This document shows, in pieces, positions 25,965-36,096 of a stretch of DNA of 64,000 nt. Both the position numbers and the translations under genes were made by a program. Location: NCBI RefSeq assembly GCF_002078875.1, contig NC_034413.1:63159594-63223593 (forward strand), in the 5' to 3' direction. A model generated the notes under the pieces. That model was given only the letters and a program-made list of their open reading frames with translations. It was not told the origin of the DNA and made no database searches. Origin of the DNA: Numida meleagris. Lineage: Eukaryota; Chordata; Aves; Galliformes; Numididae. Position 1 is the stretch's first letter. Every line of letters starts with the position of its first letter.

Positions 25965-26420
25965 GGGTGTAAGATCCCATCTTCCTCTTTCCTCAGAGAT
26001 GAGGGAGCCAGGAGATGTGTGTAGGCCTTGCCAGGTAGACCTCAAGATGGCAGCTGGGCCCAGGCTGGGCCCAGGCCCACAGACAGGTTCATGGGGTCAA
26101 GGCCAGGCTGGGCGGGGCAGGGCTGTGGGTGTAGCTGCAAACCGACATCCCATGGCCTCACTGGCGGGAAGTAAGATGTGTGGAGAACATGGAGCCTCTG
26201 CTCCGAGCTGGGCTGAGGTAAAGTGCCACAGCCAGAGCTGGGTCAGGAAGCTCCAAGGGATCCATCACACTGGTGGCAGCTCAGTTCTCCACTGTGCCAC
26301 TGTCAGACAAAGCCTGGGGAAGAATCTACTTGTGCTTGCAGTCAAAAAGCAGTCAGTTTGTCAGGAAAAATCTCATCCTTCACTCCAGCTAATTGCATAA
26401 AGAAAAGCGTAGACTAAGGC
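25962..26420. other. GC-rich block of unknown nature
   Basis: About 450 bp with clearly higher GC than its surroundings. It includes the nested repeat GCTGGGCCCAGGCTGGGCCC near 26054-26073 and GGCTGGGCGGGGCAGGGCTG near 26107. A 165-codon frame crosses the A tract and this block (25903-26400, plus), but it opens with a lysine run translated from the poly(A) and shows no domain, so I do not call it a gene. CpGs are few, so it does not look like a CpG island. It could be a decayed repeat or retroposed insertion. Confidence 0.4.
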
Positions 26421-26563
26421 AGGCGGATTTATCATCAAAAGCATCCACATCCATTTAGTTTCAGTAAGAGGTAATTCTCTGTGGTGACTGGAGGTATTCC
26501 ACTATCACATTTATGGCAATGCCAAGTGTGGAGAACATAGGATGCTGCTGTGCCAACTGCTGT

Positions 26564-26660
26564 ACGTTATCGTTATTTGTACTAGCATCATGCCAGGAGC
26601 CAGGTGCTGCACAACATAAAACAAAAAGTAATTCTCTCTTGCGGACAGGTTACAGAATAA
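26564..26660 (+). mobile_element. Ancient CR1-L3-like repeat remnant
   Basis: Ordered words CGTTATTTGTACTAGCATCA, AGGAGCCAGGTGCTGCACAA, CATAAAACAAAAAGTAATTC and CGGACAGGTTACAGAATAA follow the tail pattern of old amniote L3-type LINEs ('ttatttgtattacagtagtgcc', 'ggcgctgtacaaacacataacaaaaagacagtcc', 'gagcttacaatctaa'). Divergence is high but the order and spacing agree over nearly 100 bp. This is a fossil with no coding capacity. Confidence 0.65.
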
Positions 26661-29600
26661 TAGCAAAGGTGACCACTCCTGACCTGGACAGCTCAGTCTA
26701 GATCAGGACAAAAGAGAGCATACATCAGATGTCATGCTTAAATAAAACATTTTTCTTCCCCACGGAAAGAATCTGTGACTAACAGGAGTCAGGATTACAA
26801 CACTTGGAGACAGTCTGAAGGGACATCTTTGTAACAGCATGTTTATTCAGGGTCCTGTATGAAACATTTTATCAGAGATACCAAATTGCTGAAGTCTGAC
26901 TCAGAAGCCAGTTGTAAAAGGTTTAGTTCTTAGGTGGTAGAAATAGCCATGGGTCTCAGCACAGTTAGAAGCAAGCATTTTGCTCTGAGTAAATTCTTAA
27001 TCTGCAAACACACACAAAGCACCGCCTAGCTCATACACTTAAAAAGAAAACATTACACATTTATTCTAAAAGCCCTGTAAAGTTGTTTCTTCTGCTCATT
27101 ATGATAGAAAAATCTGTCCCCAAGCAGATATCTAGGTTTCGGTTAGCACTCACATGCTAAGTGAGGCCTCAGTACTGTCAGATGGAAGCCCACAGAAATA
27201 GGCTGAATAATCTTTTAAAGGCCAAGAGTTTCATTTTGTCACACCGATAGGTCTTTATTCTTTAAAATTTTAGAGGAGTTTCAACATGATTAGCAACAGA
27301 GTGGAGAATAGGAACTTGATTTTATCTTCTTTGTCACAGAGGATTTCTGCCTTCTTCACAACTGGAAGGCAACTTCAAAACCTCCAGAATAATTTCATCA
27401 AAATTTCAGATTTTACAGGTAAATAAGGACATTCTTTCTGTTCTGTTGAAAGAACCCTTTAAGAATTGCTTAGCCAGAATGAAAGTCTTCATAACACAGG
27501 TCTGTCAAAGGTAAGTCATAGAAAAGAAAAAAGTCTCTTTTTTTGAATCTCAAAGAATATGCCAAAGATCTCCATCAAAAGAAAACTAAGATTCCTATAG
27601 AAATATGCATATAAATTCAAAATCCGTTCCAAATTTTCAGAAAGTGTTACATTGCAGGCAGTGGAAAATCTGAATAAAACCTAACAGAAATTCTTGTAAA
27701 GAACTTTCTAAAAATCTGATTGGTATGCCAATTATTTGATTTGACTGAATGCAAAAGTGAAGTTTGAGAAATTTGGATTTAGGGAAAACGTGCCTAGCAA
27801 GATCCATTCAAAGCCCATTTCAAATGCTCCTCAGTTTTGCTATATGGTCTCTGCACTGGCACTCCCTTCATCTTGGTGCTCATTGTTATGTATCTTAACT
27901 CTGCACACGGGGCCCAAACGAATGAACTGCAGTTTTGCCATTGTCCCTATAGGTTGATGGATCAAGTCCTAGTATTTTACCTGCATAATCCTTCCTCCCA
28001 GAGGGATGCCCCCAATTCTAATTAAATGAGTACCTCTGAGTCCCTAATCTATGCAAAACCCTTTTCAAAATGTGTACTGATGACAGCACCAGAAACATAT
28101 GTGCATGCCATGATCCTGTATGAAAAATATAAGAATTTACTTATCCAGTCACAGGCCTTATAAATATTTCTTGGCGTGTGTGTGTCTTACATTTTTAGTA
28201 TAGAAATTATAAGCTATTTGAAAGTAAATTGTGGAAGACTCTTCTGATTCTAATACTGGTATTAAGATTATGAAGGCAGGCTCTGTATAAAACCAAAATA
28301 TTTGAGTAAGATGTAAGAGTAAGATGGCAGAGAGATGGTCTCAGGCCGGTTGCAGCACCTGACTTTGATTATGATCTAAGCAACCAAAAAAATGAGTACA
28401 AGGATAGTACCCAAAAGACCTCTCCAAGATAAGTATGATAGCTTGACAAAGCATTATAACAGTTGACATACGTCCATACTAAGCAGCCTGGCAAGACAGC
28501 TTCAGGGGTCTTCAACTAACATGGCAATCAACTGTCTCCATAAGGTGGGTTGGAGCTAGCTTGGTGCCTTGAGAAAAGACTCCAAAACCTTTGGACAATC
28601 CAGCTGACATGGCAACCTCATCTGCTGCTCCTTTCTGAATGAGATGCTTCAGAAGCCCTGATTAAGAAAACAAGCAAGCTACTAGTATTTCACCTTTATA
28701 AATATATATATATGTTTTATAATTCCTAGAGCTAGATGTTGACAAGTTTACTCCTGGAATCTTACCCTACAAGAAGTTCCATATAAAGTCCTGTTCTTAA
28801 TAAAGAGTCGAGACAAGTATATGGCTGTGAATGAAATGTATGAAGCATCACCTATTTTCTAACAGATTCCATAATCACTGCAAATAATAACTTCAACTTA
28901 ATGCAGTTCTTCCTCCTCTTGCCAAGAATTGTGGGTTTACTAAAACCCCCTCTGCAAGCCAAATGAGAGCCCTAACCTCTTGAGAGCCTCCCAAATCAAC
29001 AAAATGTCCTCTCCTCATTCTTTCTTTGCTAGAATTTGTTTTGCATGGAATTTATTTGCCCGTTTTGCATGAGTCGTTTGGCTATAATCTCGGCAGCATG
29101 TAGCCTTGCCAGATTTCAGAAAGATGAGTAAACTTCTGAATCTGATTGCGACTTCAGTAGAATACCAAAAAGGGGCTTCTTTGTTCTCCATAAACAGACT
29201 ATTTACTTTGATCTGGTAAAATGAATTAATGAAAGGAAATGACACCTTCCAATTTTGTGTGTGCAAGAGAAAGAGAAGTGGGCTTAGTTTTTGTGTTTTC
29301 TTTTTCCTTTTTCCAAAGATGGAGTAGGCTAAGGGGTATCCTTTCCAAAGTACAGTGCTGATAGAAATAGACAAATCTTTTCTCTGGTAAAAAGTCTCCT
29401 CATAACACCGCAAGGTCCATGTATATGCAAGCAGTTCAGAGTTATTACAAATCTAAAATAGGAAGCTATTCACTTGATCTTTTGGTTCAATCCTATTAGG
29501 ACCCCCCTGGAGCTCTAAATGGATACCAGCCTGTCACAGGCCTGTTGCTGTGACGACCCAGTCTTTACAGAACAAGAAAAAGAAATGATAGTGATTGGCA

Positions 29601-29876
29601 GACCTTCCTTGCCCTAGTATGTAACACAAAAGGAGACAAAATGAAGAGGAAGTCAGACTCTTATTATAGGTTTGATGCTTCTTAACCTTACAGCACCTTA
29701 CACCTGGTAAGTGTCACCCTGCAAACTTAAACCCTTGGAAGAGTAATGTAACATTTCAGTCTCGGATGTGAAGAGCCAAGTCAGGCATTAATTTATCTGT
29801 CCTGTTGTTTTGGTTGATTGAAATGCAAACAGCATTCCTAGCAAAAGCGCATCTGCAAAAGGAAGAAATAAACAGA
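26661..29876. other. Unique intergenic sequence, no gene seen
   Basis: Single-copy sequence. A 132-codon minus-strand frame at 29015-29413 lacks any motif. A short TATATATA run lies near 28700-28715. Nothing else recognised. Confidence 0.55.
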
Positions 29877-29953
29877 GGGCCAAATCCTGCTGGCCACACT
29901 CTCATGAGTGGGTTTACGGGTGTAAAAGCAGTGAGTCAAGCAGGATTTAGCTC
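29877..29953. mobile_element. Palindromic MITE-like amniote repeat
   Basis: The 77-bp segment starts with GGGCCAAATCCTGCT and ends with AGCAGGATTTAGCTC. The right end is the reverse complement of the left with two mismatches, so the ends form terminal inverted repeats. The interior (TGAGTGGGTTTACGGGTGTA) resembles the inner part of a palindromic family seen across birds, crocodilians and turtles, in which 'gggccaaatcctgc' ends flank 'gaagtcaatggg'-type centres. It is best explained as a short non-autonomous DNA transposon. Family name and target-site duplication were not determined. Confidence 0.6.
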
Positions 29954-32419
29954 ACAGCATAAATGAATGAGGGACTAGCAAAGCAAGGACTACAAGAGGG
30001 AACTGTCTACGACTCATATTTGCCCAGCATAAGAAAGGAAAGAATTTGATAAATTCTACCATATGGTGCCATACTGTATCTTGCTAGCTGTAAATAATAG
30101 TCTTTCTGTTTCTAGTTTCTTTTGCTTCCCTTGGTAGCTGTGACAGACTTTCAGCACTGGTTATAAGAAAGTGCAAAATACAATTTCCTACACTTGTGTA
30201 TTTTTTTGGGGAGGGAGGAGGGGAGTGGGGAGGAGGCAGCTAAACAAGAGAAAAAAGATAAGAAGAAAGGGAATAAAATAGGAAGCTTCCCATTAGATTA
30301 TCACCATGAAAATCCAGATAAAGTCATGGTGACATTAAGAATATTGTACGTTCAATTGTTGCTATCAAGAACTGTCACATAAAACGATTGCCTCGGAGTG
30401 ATAGATATACACCTGCGTCCACAATGCCTGAGCTATGAATCTAGACTATATATATACTAATCTATATATAAGCATGCATGTCTTTGCCAAGCTTAATTAT
30501 AACATTTTTTCTATCACATATTAGTCTTGAAGTAATCCCAGGAGCAAAATACCTTTCTCATGGTACTGCAGAGAAAGCGAATCTAAAACTTTTCAGTTTT
30601 CATTCTTTTCTGAAGTTGCCTTAAAAGAAACAAAGCCTTTACTCATAAACTTTCAAGCAGCAGTTCTGACACTTTTAGTACAATCTGGTATTTAAGAGTG
30701 TCACTAAACAAATGTTTGCTTGAGCAGTCAGATGAAATCCAATAAACTGTGACCCTTAACGATGGTATATAAGTTTTCTGTGTTAGCATGCTCAAAAAAT
30801 GACATTCTGCAAAGATAATAAGGGAATGTTAAATTAGCAAGAACAGAAAATCTGGCTATATTCTGAAATGACTTTTTTAATATCTAACTCACAGTTCAGA
30901 ATGTTAATTTTCTTGAATAAGCGAAGCTGAACTTTTTAAGGTCTGTAGAAAAGTGCTTGCACTTAAAATAACATTCAAATAATGGCACAGATTCCAGCTG
31001 ATAGAAGCCAGTGGGGTTACAGTGATTTTAAACAACAGTTTCTGATCCAACCTCCTAAAAGCTTTTAGATTCAAATTATAGAATAATATGCTATTGAGTG
31101 TTTTGTATTATATTTAAATATTTACATTTACAGCTCTCCAACATATTCCTTCATAGCCACTCACTTCCAGAGTGAATTCCACCTCCAAAACAAAATGCAA
31201 AATTAAAAATATGTATGTTTTATTGTTAAGGTAGGGATTAAAAAAAATTACCCACCCTATCTCAGAATTTTAAATAGCACACAGGCAATCATATATTTTC
31301 TTATAACCTTTTAAACTTAATGTCACATATGACTTAAAAAAGATAATGTTGAACTGAGATACGCTTATTGCAACATATGTACGTATTGCCTGATGAAGTC
31401 TGTATTTGTACCTGACAGTGCAAGCTCTTGTAGCTGGAACATATGGAAAATCTGCGTGAAAATATTTTTTGTTATCCAGGAGAGGAGAAAAGTTAAAGGT
31501 GTCAAAAAATAAACTCTAAGAAGATTCTATTTTATTTTTAGCATACTGAAATATCCTGTTTTCACAATAGGTATTGCTAATCATTGCCAATTGCGAACCT
31601 GGAGCAAATACCTCTTTTACAAACCCTTGTTTTTCTTTAAAAAAGAAAAAGAATAAAAAAGAGTGAAAAAGAAAAACAGAACTGTAATATAAGGAACAAT
31701 AAGGAACAATAAGCTGAAGCTTTTTATTTCCTGCGTAAGCAGAAGTCATGCCCATACAAAGTTTTTCTTACACTAACACAAGTTTTCATAAGGCAGCTTG
31801 GTAAACATGCACTGAGATTTTAAACATGGAATGAAAACTTCAGTTTACCTGAAATGAATGCACTTACGTTGCTAATGTTGCATAAATTCAGCAATCAAGC
31901 CGTGCTTTATACAGTTTTGTACCACCATCAAATTAGCTCTTTTGTTAAATTACCACCACAGGCCATATAATGAGTTTACAAACTATTTATTACTAATTTA
32001 CTGTGTTTCAGTAAGGAGAAAGGGGAGGCATTTGATAGTTCCATTTTAACTAACAGATAACTGAGAACACACTTTCATGGCAGAGCTTTTAGTTTATTTC
32101 TTGTCAATAGACGTGGAAACAGTGGCTTATGAATATCTCTTTATCTTACAGATTAATTTAATTTTAGTATTAGTGCATGAAAGTTTAAAAAAGAAACATG
32201 AGAAACCAACTGTATTCAATGAAAAAAGCACGAAGAAACTAAAAATCTGATAATAATCTTTTTTTTTCCTGCACTCTGCACAGCAAGAACTGTTTGCTGT
32301 GTAAATATAACACTTTCAAATTCATTTGACAGTACTTTTTTTTTTTTTTAATTACCGTTATTGCAGCACGATAATAGCATTTAGCAGTATAAAGTACCTC
32401 TGCATTTTCCTCTTTTCAC
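29954..32419. other. AT-rich unique intergenic sequence
   Basis: AT-rich single-copy DNA with small simple repeats: a TATATATA-type run at about 30446-30472, a purine-rich run at 30205-30270 and a tandem AAGGAACAAT pair at 31691-31710. No gene, RNA or mobile element recognised. Confidence 0.55.
31691..31713 (+). repeat. Exact tandem 10-mer, two copies plus three bases
   Basis: AAGGAACAAT is repeated head to tail, followed by AAG that starts a third copy. A small slippage-type duplication. Confidence 0.9.
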
Positions 32420-33248
32420 ACAGTTAATATGGTCAGCCTTAGATACATACCAAAATGCCAGAGTTATAGGGGCATGCTGAGAGGGTTAAACCTCCAGTAT
32501 TTTTCCTGGGTAGTACAAGTTGGAGAGCAGTCCCTGGAAAAATGGAATTTGTCTCCTGTCTGTGGGATGAGCAGGGGCTTTGCACCACCTCCTGGTGCAC
32601 GGCGGAAACGCCAGAGAGCACGGCTCTCACTGACGCACCCTTTTTGTCTTGTTCTTTTTTTTGTTTGGGTTGGTTTGGGTTTTTGGTTCTTGTTTTATGC
32701 CCACCCCCCTTTTCCCACCAATTTTTTAACCCCTCTTTAAAACCTAGCACTCCGATAGCACCACCATAGCTCTTTAAAACCAGGCACTCCTCCTGCCCTA
32801 CCATCCCCAGTCCCATAAAGCATATGGATGTACCAAAGGGATTTTGCACCCTCTCCACAAGAACCCTTCTGTGGACAAAGCCAGCAGCACACACATTGCT
32901 GCTGTAACCCAGACCCCTGTCTGGAAGGCATGGGAGCCCCACAGAGATGGCAGTGCTGGACTGGCTCTGTGAGGCCATGGGCACTGAGAACCCCCCAGGT
33001 GCCAGATCCAGGTGGGATCATTTGTGCGAGCCCTTTGTCCCAGCCCTGTCTCCTTGGCCAAGCCATCACCAGTTTTTAACCATCTTGAGCTTTCCTCCTG
33101 AGTCCCAGGGACAGTCTGGTCTGAAGGCCCATAGGAGATGGGCTATTCCTGCCTCATGTTGTGTTTGTTGAACAGCATCGTGGATGGGTCTATGGGGTTT
33201 CTGCCACAGAAAATGAATTAAATATAACAAAAGGAAAAAAAAAAAAAA
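32420..33248 (+). other. GC-rich block ending in poly(A); possible retroposed sequence
   Basis: About 830 bp with markedly higher GC and dense overlapping open frames on both strands (181 codons at 32439-32984 minus, 110 at 32737-33069 minus, 103 at 32429-32740 plus). None has a recognisable domain; GC-richness alone lowers stop-codon density. On the plus strand it ends with ATTAAA at 33217-33222, 12 bases and then 14 A at 33235-33248, the layout of a polyadenylated transcript 3' end. It also has a near-duplicated word, CTCTTTAAAACC, followed by AGCACTCC (near 32731) or AGGCACTCC (near 32770). It may be a retrocopy of a transcript 3' end, an LTR-type fragment, or a native exon of an unknown transcript. 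Confidence 0.4.
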
Positions 33249-34922
33249 GCAAAATCCCAGAGCTCCTGAACTGAATACTTCTCTCTTGCACTCATAGAGC
33301 CACTGTGTGATGGAGACTTGGCCCTGTAAGCCTCGTTACAGTTTAGAGCAAAACAAAAGAGCTAATAAGGGGGTTTCATCATCTGTTTGGCTTTGCGCTC
33401 CCAGCTTTAAAACAAAACAAGACACTACCACCATAATACCAGAAAAATAAATGCTTTTCTTTCTTAGGTTCATAAAACACTCATTACACATAATTAATCA
33501 TAATGACATGCTGCATTCAGGCTTCTAGCTAGGTTCTGGCTGGAAGTGTAACGAATTGGCTTCTCATAGCTTCCAGTACTTTACCCAGGATGTTCTTTAG
33601 GATGCAAAATTGATTATCCAAAATAGAAATCTCTTCGTTTCCTTTGTTTTGGTTGCTGTTGAAAAACCTATTAGTTTTTAAGCCTCTGCATTTTCCACTT
33701 CCCTTAAAGAGCTGGCTATTTAAATCCGTTGAAGTCAGTGGGTTTACACCACGGTGAAGTTAACCTAGCAGCTGCAAAGTCATTAAAAGCTTGACCAAAG
33801 ACAGACCAAAACTTGACCCAATTCTCACTAAAGACTTTGGGCTGCTACTGAGGTCATCAGTAAATTATATATATGTCTTAATACTATCTAGTCACAACAG
33901 ATCTCAGGATTTAATGTATAATATTGATTTTAATACAGTCTCTCCTTGTCAAAACAGCAATTGATACTATTTATAAATATGATTCTTAGATTTGAAGTCA
34001 AAAAAACCATAAGACCTTGAATAATAAATTTCAAAGGTATATAGAACCATAAGAATATCTTTGATTCTAAAAGGAAGAGAGGAAGGAAAACTGCAAATGG
34101 CAGTGTATATCCATCACCCCAGCAGACTGTGACATTTAAACCGGGAGTACAAATTCTGCCGGAGAGATTTTGTTCATCCTCACATCACTTGCACAGAACT
34201 CCGATAACAGGAGGTTGGCACTTGATCCAAGGTCTATTTAGTCAGCGGTTTTACACTCTGCTCATTTCAGCCTACAGGTCAAATTAGATCAACCCCCTGG
34301 AGAGACCATGCCTGCTAGCTTCCTCTCTTCCATGTGTGATATCAGGGCTGTAGCAGAAAAACACCCACGGGCTCTTGGGAGAAAATGTTACCTCCTTCAG
34401 ACTCCACATTAAGCATGGATATCCAGACCAGCTTGAACAGACAACAGCCCCTTGCATGCTGAACACAAGCACCGTGCCTTCTTACTTGACAAACCTGACC
34501 ATGAAGGATGTTTGATGTTGCAGGAGTAATCACTACTGACTGCTCCTCAACAGGGCGTTTATACAACATCAGCAGGACACTTCCATCTCACACGCCTCAG
34601 AAAATGGGTTAGCTCAGACAAAAGTGGCAAACCTACAGAAACCTTCCCAAGTCAGAGTGGACGGCATTGTTATTTGCTCACAGAGATGGTCCTCAGAGTT
34701 TAATAACAATAAGTGTGGATTACTGCTGCAAGCCAGTACAAAGACTGCATAAAGGATTATGGATTTGCTGTAGAAATCTAAAGCAGACTTAGAAAGAAAA
34801 AAATGGAAGAAAAACTTTCAATAAAATTCTATGGACCACGCTGTGTGTGCTTTCTACTGAGCTTGGTCCAGTTGTAAGGCTGTCAGTTTATGGCTCTCTA
34901 ATACATCCCCATGGGCTGCTCT
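33249..34922. other. Unique intergenic sequence, no gene seen
   Basis: Mostly single-copy. The segment 33449-33620, containing CACATAATTAATCATAATGA, looks like AT-rich homeodomain-site DNA but is not distinctive enough to call. A fragment of an old palindromic repeat lies at 33728-33764. No gene recognised. Confidence 0.5.
33728..33764. mobile_element. Fragment of palindromic amniote repeat
   Basis: GTTGAAGTCAGTGGGTTTAC, followed by ACCACGGTGAAGTTAACC, matches the inner half of the same class of palindromic MITE-like repeats as at 29.9 kb ('attgaagtcaatgggtttacaccagggtgaa'). Only about 37 bp are recognisable, so the family is uncertain. Confidence 0.5.
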
Positions 34923-34945
34923 AGCTTTCACCAGATGGCAGTGGT
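34923..34945 (+). promoter_or_regulatory. CTCF-like word, copy 1 of 2
   Basis: The 23-mer at this position reads AGCTTTCACCAGATGGCAG then TGGT and matches the one at 36074-36096 at 21 of 23 bases. The core CACCAGATGGCAG resembles the CTCF core (CCASYAGRGGGCR) with a T replacing one central G. A site call from one word is weak; the near-identical second copy 1.15 kb away is the reason to list it. Confidence 0.3.
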
Positions 34946-36073
34946 GCCTCAGGGACTATCCATCAGACCAAGTTAGCAGCAGGGTCTCCTCCCCCCTCCA
35001 GAAATGCCTCCCAAATGTGGGACTTTGGGGATTCTGCATGGCACCTTCATTATCCTGTTCAAGAGTCTCCCATTTTCTGTGGTATCCACAGCAGAACATT
35101 AGAGGAATTTCTAAATCCATAGGGTTGCCTGAACAAGATTCTCTTTGTTGTTCAACAGTGCGAAAAATAAGGGGTTCTGGCAGTTTCTGTAGTTATGTCT
35201 ACAGATTTCTGTGAAATTCCGGAGATTTCTTCTGTTATTTAAAGGATTTTTCTTATAAATACAAGGATAAAGAACAATCACCAGGAATCACGGCGTATGG
35301 ACTTGGCTTTGCCATGAGATGTGTGTTTGGGCTGTCATCTAACTTTTCCATTTTTTTCCATCTGTATGATGAGCACGGTAATGCTCCTTTGACTACTGTA
35401 TCATGGGCTTTAATTCAGTTGTCATCTGCAGGCTGCTGAGGTTGATGGCTACCATGGAAGCATCTATGTGAACATTTGTACAGAGTGTGCATTCCTGGAG
35501 TAAGGGAAATATTTTTGTTCATGACTGTGGAAACAGAATGGGGTTTCCAGCAAGGGATTTCCAGCCACCACTTCTCGCAGCCTTTCAGCCCCCTTCACAC
35601 TCCACACTAATTCATAAACTCACATTTATTTATTTATAATAAATAGTGTATGGTCCCTCCTATATAGCAAACAGTGCAATTTTTTTTTCCAGTTCCACTC
35701 TCATTTTCCTCCCCTAATAGAATCTGAGGCAGTTTTCCATCAGCAAATCCTCACTTGGTCACTAAAATATATTTTTAATTACTTATTGGAAAAAAAACCA
35801 CAGACTTGCATTAAATCAATCCCAACAGAAGAAATATACGAATTCTGAAACATATATCTAAGAAAACCTCTTGTTGACTACAAATCTCTGAACAAGCACA
35901 CATTCTGCTTCTGTGCCCTCCTGAGCGAGTATAACGGTACAATACCAAAGTCAGTTTTCAGGTTTGGTTCTCTTCTCCCCAGATTTACACTGGCTCCATT
36001 GACTAAAACAGTGTCTCAGTTTATTATTGCTGCTCCTCAGCACTGCTTAGAGCCTCTGATACAGTCTGCTGAC
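34946..36073. other. Unique intergenic sequence, no gene seen
   Basis: Single-copy sequence between the two CTCF-like words. A TTTATTTATTTATAATAAAT run lies at about 35625-35645 and an old repeat fragment at 35980-36009. No gene recognised. Confidence 0.5.
35980..36009. mobile_element. Possible fragment of palindromic amniote repeat
   Basis: CAGATTTACACTGGCTCCAT, followed by TGACTAAAAC, resembles the 'gatttacaccagct...ctccattgaagtcaatgg' pattern of old palindromic repeats in reptiles and birds. It is short and could be coincidental. Confidence 0.35.
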
Positions 36074-36096
36074 AGCTTTCACCAGGTGGCAATGGT
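36074..36096 (+). promoter_or_regulatory. CTCF-like word, copy 2 of 2
   Basis: AGCTTTCACCAGGTGGCAAT then GGT, same orientation as the word at 34923-34945. CACCAGGTGGCA is a plausible but imperfect CTCF core. Both copies are preceded within a few bases by CTGCT, so the similarity extends slightly upstream. Confidence 0.3.

Noticed and set aside
25903..26400. 165-codon frame starting with a lysine run
   Set aside because: The lysines are translated from the 33-A tract; the remainder has no recognisable domain.
32650..32690. G/T-rich run resembling interstitial telomeric repeat
   Set aside because: Words like TTTGGGTTGGTTTGGG occur but there is no TTAGGG periodicity.
32439..32984. 181-codon minus-strand open frame as a gene
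   Set aside because: GC-rich block with open frames in several phases on both strands; no domain recognised.
32420..33248. Solo LTR of an endogenous retrovirus
   Set aside because: No clear TG...CA ends, target duplication, primer-binding site or second LTR seen; kept only as an unexplained GC-rich block.
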